Shown: positions 18,019-25,985 of the stretch, piece after piece
Position numbering within the stretch: position 1 is the first letter of the stretch
How the letters are laid out: the number at the start of each line of letters is the position of its first letter
Assembly: GCA_000023185.1 (NCBI GenBank)
Contig: CP001622.1
Span: 3,467,501 to 3,531,500 of the forward strand
Origin: Rhizobium leguminosarum bv. trifolii WSM1325
GTDB lineage: Bacteria; Pseudomonadota; Alphaproteobacteria; Rhizobiales; Rhizobiaceae
DNA: 64,000 bases
Direction of reading: 5' to 3'
Notes under the pieces: model-generated
Seen by the model: only the letters and a program-made list of their open reading frames with translations
Database searches by the model: none
Told to the model about the DNA's origin: nothing
Program-made: the position numbers and the translations under genes

Positions 18019-18875
18019 TAGACGACCTCCTGCAGCCCTTCACCTATGAATACATGCTCAATGCCATGTGGGTGTCCGCCCTTGTCGGCGGCGTCTGCGC
18101 TTTCCTCTCCTGTTATCTGATGCTGAAAGGCTGGTCGCTGATCGGCGACGCGCTCTCGCACGCGATCGTTCCCGGCGTTGCCGGCGCCTATATGCTCGGA
18201 CTTCCCTTTTCGATCGGAGCCTTCTTTTCCGGAGGGCTCGCTGCCGCAGCGATGCTTTTCCTCAACCAGCGCACCAAGCTGAAGGAAGATGCCATCATCG
18301 GCCTGATCTTCTCCTCCTTCTTCGGGCTGGGCCTGTTCATGGTTTCGCTCAAGCCTATGGCGGTCAACATCCAGACGATCGTACTCGGCAACATTCTCGC
18401 CATCACGCCCGAGGATACGCTGCAACTCGCCATCATCGGCTTCGTGTCGCTCGCCGTCCTGCTCGTCAAATGGAAGGACCTGATGGTCACTTTCTTCGAT
18501 GAGAGCCATGCCCGATCGATCGGTCTCAATCCGACCGTTCTCAAGGTCATTTTCTTCACGCTGCTGTCGGCCTCAACCGTCGCGGCGCTGCAGACCGTCG
18601 GTGCATTCCTCGTCATCTGCATGGTGGTAACGCCCGGGGCAACTGCCTATCTGCTGACCGACCGCTTCCCGCGGCTGCTTGTGATCGCGGTCATCATCGG
18701 ATCGATGACCAGTTTCGTCGGCGCTTATGCAAGTTACTTCCTCGATGGCGCAACCGGCGGCATCATCGTCGTGCTGCAGACGGCAATCTTCCTGATCGCG
18801 TTCTTCTTCGCACCCAAACACGGCATGCTGGCGGCACGTAGACGCGCTGCGCAGGCGCTGGAGGCAGCGCCATGA
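18015..18875 (+). CDS. sitC: manganese ABC transporter permease, 286 aa
   Basis: ABC-3 family inner-membrane subunit with about eight hydrophobic helices. It has the family pattern [20 protein letters not shown] near the N-terminus and [19 protein letters not shown] in the C-terminal half. It is similar in organisation to the next gene, consistent with a heterodimeric permease. A four-base overlap exists on both sides. Confidence 0.94.
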   Translation: MIDDLLQPFTYEYMLNAMWVSALVGGVCAFLSCYLMLKGWSLIGDALSHAIVPGVAGAYMLGLPFSIGAFFSGGLAAAAMLFLNQRTKLKEDAIIGLIFSSFFGLGLFMVSLKPMAVNIQTIVLGNILAITPEDTLQLAIIGFVSLAVLLVKWKDLMVTFFDESHARSIGLNPTVLKVIFFTLLSASTVAALQTVGAFLVICMVVTPGATAYLLTDRFPRLLVIAVIIGSMTSFVGAYASYFLDGATGGIIVVLQTAIFLIAFFFAPKHGMLAARRRAAQALEAAP

Positions 18876-19717
18876 ACATGGTCGAGACGCTTCTTTTGCC
18901 TTTCCAGTTCGGCTTCATGGTCAATGCGCTAGTGATCTCGGTGCTGGTCGCAATTCCGATGGCGCTGTTGTCCTGCTTCCTGGTTCTGAAAGGCTGGTCT
19001 CTGATGGGAGACGCCATCAGCCACGCCGTCTTCCCCGGCGTGGTCATCGCCTATATCGTCGGCATACCCTTCGCGGTCGGCGCCTTCGCGGCCGGCATGT
19101 TTTGCGCTGTCGCCACCGGTTTCCTGAAAGATAACAGCCGTATCAAACAGGATACGGTGATGGGCATCGTTTTCTCCGGCATGTTCGGGCTCGGCCTGGT
19201 TCTTTATGTCAGGATCCAGTCCGACGTGCATCTCGACCACATCCTGTTCGGCGACATGCTCGGTGTCTCCTGGCGCGACATCGGGCAATCGGCCGTCATC
19301 GCTGCGATCACGGCCGCCATTCTTGGTGTGAAATGGAAGGACTTCCTGCTGCACGCCTTCGACCCCGCCCAGGCGAGAGCGGTGGGCCTCAGGATCAACC
19401 TACTGCATTACGGCCTTCTCGCCCTCATCTCGCTGACGATCGTCGGTGCTTTGCAGGCGGTAGGCATCATCCTTTCGATCGCCATGCTGATTGCGCCGGG
19501 AGCCATCGCCTTCCTGCTCACCCGCAAGTTCAGCACGATGCTGCTCCTCTCCGTCGCCATCGCCGTGATCGGTTCCTTTGTCGGCGTCTACCTGTCCTTC
19601 TTCATCGACAGCGCGCCGGCGCCGACCATCGTGCTTGTGCTGGCGATCGGCTTCGTGCTCGCCTTCATCCATGCCACGCGCGGGACGGCCCGGGTTGAAG
19701 AATCGCCGGTAGACTGA
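18872..19717 (+). CDS. sitD: manganese ABC transporter permease, 281 aa
   Basis: Second ABC-3 family permease, paralogous to SitC: CFLVLKGWSLMGDAISHAVF at the N-terminus and GIILSIAMLIAPGAIAFLL later. It is predicted to pair with SitC. Last gene of the operon; a palindromic repeat about 85 bases downstream may end the transcript. Confidence 0.94.
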   Translation: MNMVETLLLPFQFGFMVNALVISVLVAIPMALLSCFLVLKGWSLMGDAISHAVFPGVVIAYIVGIPFAVGAFAAGMFCAVATGFLKDNSRIKQDTVMGIVFSGMFGLGLVLYVRIQSDVHLDHILFGDMLGVSWRDIGQSAVIAAITAAILGVKWKDFLLHAFDPAQARAVGLRINLLHYGLLALISLTIVGALQAVGIILSIAMLIAPGAIAFLLTRKFSTMLLLSVAIAVIGSFVGVYLSFFIDSAPAPTIVLVLAIGFVLAFIHATRGTARVEESPVD

Positions 19718-19801
19718 TGGACATTGGCGAATGTCGCTGCACGGAAGGCAGTTGTTGACCAACGCAGAATGCAGAGAGGCGCGCAACGGGCGCTTTTGAA
19801 T

Positions 19802-19849
19802 TGCTGCCTAATTCCTAAAATCGATTCCGGTTTGGGCAATTAGGCAGCA
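19802..19849. repeat. palindromic intergenic repeat between convergent genes
   Basis: TGCTGCCTAATT (19802-19813) pairs perfectly with AATTAGGCAGCA (19838-19849). The loop contains the AATCGATTCCG core also seen in the repeat at 4983-5006. It is placed between the convergent sitD and amidohydrolase genes and could terminate both. Confidence 0.75.
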
Positions 19850-19854
19850 GATAA

Positions 19855-21024
19855 TCAAACCTTCAACTCCCGCTCGACCAACGCCACCCAATAGGCCGCC
19901 CCATATCCAAGCGCTTCATCGTTGAAGTCATAGGCCGTGTTGTGATGCAGCGCCCCATCCACCGCCGGACCGTTGCCGAGCCAGACGTAGCAACCCGGCG
20001 CATTCTGGGCGAAGAAGGCAAAATCGTCGCCTGCCATCGACGGCGGAAAGCTTGTCTGCACCTTCCCGCCGAAGACCGAGCCGGCCACTGCCAACGCCCG
20101 TGCGGTCGCATCCGCGTCGTTGATGACAGGCGGAATCCGCCGTTCGAATGCATAGTCCACAGCGATACTGTACATGGCCGCCGTGCCATGCGCCAATCGT
20201 CCGATCTCGGTCTCCAACTGGTCGCGCACATCGGGCGAATAGGCCCGCGCCGTGCCACCGATCTCGACGATGTCAGGAATGACGTTCAGAGCCTTCGGGT
20301 CGCCCGCCTGCAGGAAACAGGCGCTGACGACGGCCGGCTGCAGCGGATCGACCACCCGTCCGACGATCGTCTGCAGCGATGACAGGAAGGTGCCGGCGGC
20401 TGTGATCGGATCGCGGCCGAGATGCGGCTTGGCGCCATGCGTGCCGGCCCCGCGGAAGGTCATGCGCCAGCTGTCGGAGGAGGCAAGCTGCGGTCCCTCG
20501 ACCACGGCGATCTCATCCACCGCAAGCCCAGGCATGTTATGCAGCCCGTAGACGGCATCGCAGGGAAAAAGCGTGAACAGCCCCTCCTCGACCATGCGCC
20601 TTGCTCCGCCTCGCCCTTCTTCGGCCGGCTGGAAGATGAAATGCACCGTGCCGGAAAAATCCCGCGTTGCCGCAAGATGTCGCGCGGCGCCAAGCAGCAT
20701 CGCCGTATGGCCGTCATGGCCGCAGGCATGCATCTTTCCGGGCACGGTCGATTTATAGGATCGCTCCGCCGTTTCAGGCATGGCGAGCGCATCCATGTCG
20801 GCGCGCAGCCCGATCCTGCGCGTGCCGTTGCCGATCTGCAGCGTACCGACCACGCCGCTGCCGCCAAGCCCGCGATGCACCGCAATACCAGCCTCTTCGA
20901 GAAGCGTCGCGACGATACCGGCGGTGCGCTCCTCCTCGAAACCGAGTTCGGGATAGGCGTGCAGGTCGCGGCGCAGGGCAGTGAGAAACGGCAGATCGTC
21001 GCTGATCCGGGCGGGAATGCTCAT
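19855..21024 (-). CDS. M20 family amidohydrolase/carboxypeptidase, 389 aa
   Basis: Zinc-dependent hydrolase of the hippurate hydrolase / N-acyl-L-amino-acid amidohydrolase / IAA-amino acid hydrolase group. Features: DLHAYPELGFEEERT near the N-terminus, metal motif ACGHDGHTAMLLGAAR, FQPAEEGRGGARRM with the metal-binding and catalytic Glu pair, and a dimerisation domain in the middle. No signal peptide. It lies upstream of none of the tct genes in the transcript sense, so cotranscription after tctA is possible but a palindromic repeat intervenes. The substrate is unknown. Confidence 0.88.
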   Translation of the reverse strand: MSIPARISDDLPFLTALRRDLHAYPELGFEEERTAGIVATLLEEAGIAVHRGLGGSGVVGTLQIGNGTRRIGLRADMDALAMPETAERSYKSTVPGKMHACGHDGHTAMLLGAARHLAATRDFSGTVHFIFQPAEEGRGGARRMVEEGLFTLFPCDAVYGLHNMPGLAVDEIAVVEGPQLASSDSWRMTFRGAGTHGAKPHLGRDPITAAGTFLSSLQTIVGRVVDPLQPAVVSACFLQAGDPKALNVIPDIVEIGGTARAYSPDVRDQLETEIGRLAHGTAAMYSIAVDYAFERRIPPVINDADATARALAVAGSVFGGKVQTSFPPSMAGDDFAFFAQNAPGCYVWLGNGPAVDGALHHNTAYDFNDEALGYGAAYWVALVERELKV

Positions 21025-21193
21025 TGGGCAATGCTCCTGGGGCCTGGATATCCTGTCAAGCGAAACGGGCGCCCAACTGGCGCCCGCGTCAGATTATCTG
21101 TTGTTCATCAACCAGACCGTAAGTTCAACCCCCGGAACAGGATGATTTTTGGCTAGGACTAAAATCTGAATCCTGTTCTCAATTAAGGAGTTA

Positions 21194-21241
21194 GAGCATG
21201 ATGTCGTCCGAAAACCGCGCACACTTTTCGGCATCATGCTC
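21194..21241. repeat. rhizobial palindromic repeat, GAGCATGATG family, copy 2
   Basis: Outer stem GAGCATGATG (21194-21203) with CATCATGCTC (21232-21241), inner stem CCGAAAA (21208-21214) with TTTTCGG (21225-21231). The palindrome runs into the TAG stop codon of tctA, which makes it a likely 3-prime-end hairpin for that operon. Confidence 0.75.
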
Positions 21242-22749
21242 TAGGTTTCTTCGACGAACACCTCCTCGCGCTTCTTCTTGACGCTCGGCAGGAAGACGAC
21301 GATCAGCACGGCGACAGCAATGGCGAGAAGAGTGGCGCTGATCGGCCGCGTGACGAAGGTCGTCGGATCGCCGCGCGACAGGATCATGGCGCGCCGGAGG
21401 TTTTCCTCGAGCAGCGGCCCGAGCACGAAACCGAGCAGAAGCGGCGCCGGCTCGCAACGAAGCTTTGCCAGCACATAGCCGATGAGCCCGAAGAAGGCGA
21501 CGGCGTAGAGATCGTAGACGTTGGCGTTGACGCTGTAGACCCCGATCGAGCAGAAGGCCATGATGATCGGGAAGAGTACGTAGTAAGGCACGGTCAGGAG
21601 TTTCACCCAGAGCCCGATCAGCGGCAGGTTGAGGATGACCAGCATCAGGTTGCCGATCCACATGGAGGCGATGATGCCCCAGAACAGCGCCGGCTGCTCG
21701 GTGGCGACGTTCGGACCGGGCACGATACCCTGGATGATCATCGCCCCGACCATCAGCGCCATGACGGGGTTGGCGGGAATGCCGAGCGTCAAGAGCGGAA
21801 TGAACGAGGTCTGCGCACCGGCATTGTTGGCCGATTCCGGTCCTGCGACGCCGGCAACCGCGCCCTTTCCGAACTCCTCCGGCGTCTTCGACATCCGCTT
21901 TTCCACCGTATAGGAGGCGAAGGAGGCAAGGATGGCGCCACCGCCCGGCAGGATGCCAAGCGCCGAACCGATCGCCGTACCGCGAATGACCGGTGCGATC
22001 ATCTCCTTGAATTCCTGGCGGGACGGCAAAAGGCCGGTGACCTTGGCCATCAGCACCGTGCGTGTCGACTCGCCTTCGAGGTTGCGCAGGATTTCCGCCA
22101 CTCCGAACACGCCGACGGCAAGCGCCACGAAGTTCAGCCCGTCAGCATATTCGCGGATGCCGAGCGTGAAGCGCGGCGTGCCGGTATAGATGTCGGTGCC
22201 GACGAGACCGAGCAGCAGCCCCAGCGCCACCATCGCCAGCGCCTTCACGACAGAACCGTGCGCGAGAGCGATCGAGGAAACGAGACCGACGATCATCAGC
22301 GAGAAATATTCCGCCGAACCAAATTGCAGCGCGATTGCGGTCAGCGGCGGTGCGAAGATCGCCACGAGAAAGGTTGACACAGTGCCGGCAAAGAACGAAC
22401 CCAATGCTGCGATGGCAAGCGCTGCGCCTGCCCTGCCCTTGCGGGCCATCTGGTAGCCGTCGATCGCGGTGACGGCAGAGGAGGATTCGCCCGGCATGTT
22501 GATCAGGATCGCCGTCGTCGAGCCGCCATACTGGGCGCCATAATAGATGCCGGCGAGCATGATCAGCGAGGAGACCGGTTCAAGCTGGAAGGTGATCGGC
22601 AAAAGCATGGCGATCGTCGCCGTGGCGCCGATCCCGGGCAGCACGCCGATCAGCGTGCCGAGCAGCACGCCGATCAGGCAGAAGAACAGGTTTTCCGGAG
22701 TGCCGGCTGTTGCAAAGCCGAGCGCGAGATTGCTGAAAAGATCCATCAT
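21241..22749 (-). CDS. tctA: tripartite tricarboxylate transporter large membrane subunit, 502 aa
   Basis: The main permease of a TTT-family transporter, which uses a periplasmic binding protein (TctC) and a small subunit (TctB) to import citrate-like or other carboxylates. About eleven to twelve hydrophobic segments; conserved LIGVLPGIGATATIAMLLP and, in the second half, GSALGILPGGGAILASF and GVAGPESANNAGAQTSFIPLLTLGIP. Full length for the family. The start codon lies six bases after the tctB stop. Confidence 0.95.
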   Translation of the reverse strand: MMDLFSNLALGFATAGTPENLFFCLIGVLLGTLIGVLPGIGATATIAMLLPITFQLEPVSSLIMLAGIYYGAQYGGSTTAILINMPGESSSAVTAIDGYQMARKGRAGAALAIAALGSFFAGTVSTFLVAIFAPPLTAIALQFGSAEYFSLMIVGLVSSIALAHGSVVKALAMVALGLLLGLVGTDIYTGTPRFTLGIREYADGLNFVALAVGVFGVAEILRNLEGESTRTVLMAKVTGLLPSRQEFKEMIAPVIRGTAIGSALGILPGGGAILASFASYTVEKRMSKTPEEFGKGAVAGVAGPESANNAGAQTSFIPLLTLGIPANPVMALMVGAMIIQGIVPGPNVATEQPALFWGIIASMWIGNLMLVILNLPLIGLWVKLLTVPYYVLFPIIMAFCSIGVYSVNANVYDLYAVAFFGLIGYVLAKLRCEPAPLLLGFVLGPLLEENLRRAMILSRGDPTTFVTRPISATLLAIAVAVLIVVFLPSVKKKREEVFVEET

Positions 22750-22755
22750 CGTCTC

Positions 22756-23217
22756 CTAGAACCGGACCCAGGGGCCGAAGCGCTCGAAAGGCAGGCCGAG
22801 CCCGTAGCTGAAGACCCCAACCGAAAAGATCGTCAGCAGCAGCGACAGCACGATCGCGAGGAACACGTTCATCTTTTGCGATGCGAAGCAGGCGATGAAG
22901 GCGGTGAGGAACAGTGACGGTGCAAATCCGAGACCGCGCACCGTCAGCCCGAAGAATACCGGTGCCGGCAGGATGAAGAGCATGCCGCGCCAGGCAAACG
23001 GGTCGATCGGCTCGCCCTCGACCCGCAGCGCCTGAATGAAGATGATCGCGCCGAGAAGCACGAGCACGCCGGCAAGCACCAGCGGAAAATAACCGGGGCC
23101 CATGCGCACTGCCGTGCCGAGGTCGAGCCCCAGCGACTGGATGGCGAAGAAAGCACCGGTCGCGACGAAAAGCGCGCCGCAGATCGCATTGGTCGTATCG
23201 AAACTGATGGACTTCAT
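22756..23217 (-). CDS. tctB: tripartite tricarboxylate transporter small membrane subunit, 153 aa
   Basis: Four predicted membrane helices and the typical FxxGxGxGxxxRMGPGYFPLVL-like element (RMGPGYFPLVLAGVLVLLGA). ATG at 23217 is preceded by CCAGGAGACACC, which fixes the start; an earlier in-frame ATG would add 14 unlikely residues. It sits between tctC and tctA in the usual C-B-A order, with an inserted repeat separating it from tctC. Confidence 0.9.
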   Translation of the reverse strand: MKSISFDTTNAICGALFVATGAFFAIQSLGLDLGTAVRMGPGYFPLVLAGVLVLLGAIIFIQALRVEGEPIDPFAWRGMLFILPAPVFFGLTVRGLGFAPSLFLTAFIACFASQKMNVFLAIVLSLLLTIFSVGVFSYGLGLPFERFGPWVRF

Positions 23218-23268
23218 GGTGTCTCCTGGGGTTGGAGATTGTTCGTGTAACGCCGTCACAAAGGAGCT

Positions 23269-23407
23269 AGCCCCTCATCCGCCTGCCGGCACCTTCTCCC
23301 CATAAACGGGCAGAAGGGAAAATGCTGCAAGCCCTTCGCCCCTTGCCGCCGTTGGGTGACGCAAGTCCCCTCTCCCGTTCACGGGGAGAGGGTTGGGGTG
23401 AGGGGCT
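23269..23407. repeat. large imperfect palindromic repeat between tctC and tctB
   Basis: AGCCCCTCATCC at the left end and GGGTGAGGGGCT at the right end are inverted, with internal CTTCTCCCC-like and GGGGAGAGGG-like segments. It resembles the roughly 130-base RIME-type repeats dispersed in Rhizobiaceae. Its place inside an apparent operon means it would be transcribed into the tct mRNA and could alter the TctC:TctBA ratio. Confidence 0.65.
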
Positions 23408-23437
23408 CTTTCGGCATATCCTGGACGAGGACAAGCC

Positions 23438-24421
23438 TCAGTCAGCATATTCGCCGGCGGCCTCGATCACCGTTTTCCAGCGGGTGATCTCGCTTTCGAG
23501 CTTGGCCTTCAGCGCCGCCGGCGTCGCATCGGCGTCAGAGGATGGCGCCGTACCGAGCTCGGCGAAGCGGGCGCCGACATTCGGATCCTTCAGCGCCACC
23601 TGCAGCGACTTCGACAGACGTTCGTTGATCTCAGGCGGCGTGCCCTTCGGCGTATAGATGCCGTGCCAGATTCCGACTTCAAAACCCGGCAGCCCGGCTT
23701 CGACGGCCGTCGGAATGTCCTTCATAACGTCGAGCCGTTTGGGCGAGGTCACGGCATAGGCCTTGATCGTGCCGCCCTGGATCTGCTTCGTCGTGTTGGT
23801 CGTCTGGTCGCACATGACGTCGACCTGACCGCCGAGCAGATCGGTCATGGCAGGGCCGGTGCCCTTATAGGGAACGGTCGTCAGCGGCGTCTGGATGGCG
23901 CTCATGAACATCATGCCGCAGAGGTGCGAAGCCGCACCGATGCCGGCATTGGCGACCGTCACCTTGTCCTTGTTGGCCTTGATGTAGTCGATCAGCCCCT
24001 TGAGGTCGGTCGGCTCCATGTCCTTGCGGGCAACGATCGTCATCGGCACCTCGGTGACGAGGCCGACATAATCGAAGGCGCCGAGCGTGTCGTAGGCGAG
24101 CTTGCGGTAGAGCGTGGCGCTGGTCGCCATGCCGATATGGTGCAGCAGGATGGTGTAGCCGTCGGGATCGGCACTCGCCACGCGGCCGGCGCCGAGCGTG
24201 CCGCCGGCGCCGCCGACATTTTCGACGACGATCTGCTGGCCGAGATCCTTTGACATGGATTCGGCGACCAGGCGCGCAACGGTATCCGTCGGGCCGCCGG
24301 CCGCAAACGGCACGACCATGGTGATGGTGCGTTCGGGATAGGTCTGCGCCGAAGCGACGCTGGCGAGAAGTGAGACCGCAGCAGCCGCGGTCAGGCCGAG
24401 CATGGCCTTTAGAATTTTCAT
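23438..24421 (-). CDS. tctC: tripartite tricarboxylate transporter substrate-binding protein, 327 aa
   Basis: Periplasmic solute receptor (Bug/TctC family). The signal peptide ends after SVASA, and the mature protein begins QTYPERTITMVVPFAAGGPTD, the family's nearly invariant opening. VVENVGGAGGTLGAGRVA and the later PYKGTGPAMTDLLGGQVD are diagnostic. ATG at 24421 follows GGAGGAAACG. The ligand is likely a carboxylate, but Bug proteins are diverse and the substrate cannot be assigned. Confidence 0.93.
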   Translation of the reverse strand: MKILKAMLGLTAAAAVSLLASVASAQTYPERTITMVVPFAAGGPTDTVARLVAESMSKDLGQQIVVENVGGAGGTLGAGRVASADPDGYTILLHHIGMATSATLYRKLAYDTLGAFDYVGLVTEVPMTIVARKDMEPTDLKGLIDYIKANKDKVTVANAGIGAASHLCGMMFMSAIQTPLTTVPYKGTGPAMTDLLGGQVDVMCDQTTNTTKQIQGGTIKAYAVTSPKRLDVMKDIPTAVEAGLPGFEVGIWHGIYTPKGTPPEINERLSKSLQVALKDPNVGARFAELGTAPSSDADATPAALKAKLESEITRWKTVIEAAGEYAD

Positions 24422-24650
24422 CGTTTCCTCCCTGATGAAATAAGCAAGCCCGCCGACACATCCTCCGCGCCGGTTCGGATCACCTATTTGCCGCCGGGAA
24501 AAATCGACCCGCAATCATTGCAGCCGCTTTCGAAAGACGATTTTGCCAGAGTGCGATGCAGCATGGGTCGATTCGGAAACAAACGGCTCTGGCGGTGGGT
24601 GGAAATCCACCCATCGCACCGCGAGATTGCAGCGCCGCCCCAGCTCCGAG

Positions 24651-25985
24651 CTAGCCTTCGGTGGTCAGCATCCGCTTGTCGAGACCGTATTTCTGCATCT
24701 TTTCGTAGAGTGTCTTCCGGGAAATGCCGAGCGACTCATAGACCGGTCTGAGGCTGCCGCCATGCGCCACCAGCGCGCTGGCAATGACCCCTCGTTCGAA
24801 TTCGGCGACACGCTCAGCAAGCCCGGTCGCTTCCTCGGCTTGGCGCCCGCCATTGTCGAGCCCGAGGACCAGACGATCGGCGGCATTCCTCAATTCACGC
24901 ACATTGCCGGGCCAGTCGCGCTGAGCGATGTCGGAAGTCACGTCCGGCGGAACGACCATCTCGTCGCGGCCGTAGCGAGCAGCCGCTTCCCGCACCAGCT
25001 GCAGGAAAAGCAGCGGAACATCCGCCCGCCGCTGCGACAGAGACGGCACGTGCAGCGTCGCGACGTTCAGCCGATAGAAGAGGTCGGCGCGGAAACGCCC
25101 GGCCGCCACCTCCGCTTCCAGATCGACCTTGCTTGTCGCGATGAAGCGCACGTCGAGCGCCACGACCTCGTTCGATCCGAGCCTGGAGATCACCCGCTCC
25201 TGCAGCACCCGCAGGAACTTCGCCTGCAGGTCGAAGGGCATGGAGCCGATCTCGTCGAGCAGGATCGTGCCGCCGCGCCCGTGTTCGAACTTTCCATAAC
25301 GCGGCCTTACCGCACCCGGAAATGCCCCCACCTCATGGCCGAAGAGCTCGCTCTCGATCAGGTTCGCCGGCAGTGCGGCACAATTGATCGCGATGAACGG
25401 CCGGCTCGCCCGGGCGCTGATGTCGTGGAGCGCCCGCGCCACCACCTCCTTGCCGGCCCCGGTCTCGCCGACGATCAGCGTATCGGCATCGCTCGCCCCG
25501 ATCGCCCGGATGCGGTAGCGCAGATCCACCATCACCTGCGTGCGCCCCGGCAGCCGCGCCTCGATATCGTCGCGCTTGCCGGCGACCGCCTTCAGCAGCC
25601 GGTTTTCGAGCACCAGGCCGCGCCGCTCCATCGCCCGGCGGATGACGCCGGCAAGCATCTCCGGCGTGAACGGCTTCTCGATGAAATCATAGGCGCCTTC
25701 GCGCATCGCCTTCACCGCAAGCTGAACGTCGCCGTGGCCGGTGACGAGAATGACCGGTACCTCCGGGTCGAGCTCGCGGATCTTCTGCATCAGCGTCATG
25801 CCGTCGATGCCGGGCATGCGAATATCGCTGACAACGACGCCGGGAAAGCTGTAGCCGATCAGCTCCAGCACGTGGTCGCCGTTCGAATAGGTCTCGACGC
25901 TGAAGCCGGAGAGCTCCAGCGCCTGCGCCGTCGAGCGGCGCAGTTCCTCCTCGTCGTCGACCAGCAGGATCTTTGCATCGTTCAT
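24651..25985 (-). CDS. sigma-54-dependent response regulator, DctD/TctD-like, 444 aa
   Basis: Receiver domain with the phosphoacceptor Asp54 (VVVSDIRMPGIDG), a central AAA+ domain with Walker A GETGAGKE (173-180) and Walker B GGTILLDEIGS, and a C-terminal Fis-type HTH (SLGISRKTLYEKMQKYGL). The sigma-54-contacting loop normally reads GAFTGA; here residues 220-225 read GAFPGA. It overlaps the kinase gene by ATGA. The order kinase-regulator followed by tctC on the same strand suggests control of tctCBA by a carboxylate signal. It resembles DctD, but no dctA is present. Confidence 0.92.
   Translation of the reverse strand: MNDAKILLVDDEEELRRSTAQALELSGFSVETYSNGDHVLELIGYSFPGVVVSDIRMPGIDGMTLMQKIRELDPEVPVILVTGHGDVQLAVKAMREGAYDFIEKPFTPEMLAGVIRRAMERRGLVLENRLLKAVAGKRDDIEARLPGRTQVMVDLRYRIRAIGASDADTLIVGETGAGKEVVARALHDISARASRPFIAINCAALPANLIESELFGHEVGAFPGAVRPRYGKFEHGRGGTILLDEIGSMPFDLQAKFLRVLQERVISRLGSNEVVALDVRFIATSKVDLEAEVAAGRFRADLFYRLNVATLHVPSLSQRRADVPLLFLQLVREAAARYGRDEMVVPPDVTSDIAQRDWPGNVRELRNAADRLVLGLDNGGRQAEEATGLAERVAEFERGVIASALVAHGGSLRPVYESLGISRKTLYEKMQKYGLDKRMLTTEG

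Noticed and set aside
24422..24650. A sigma-54 -24/-12 promoter ahead of tctC
   Set aside because: The best GG...GC match on the minus strand, near 24510-24525, has 11 rather than 10 bases between the elements, so it is not listed as a feature.
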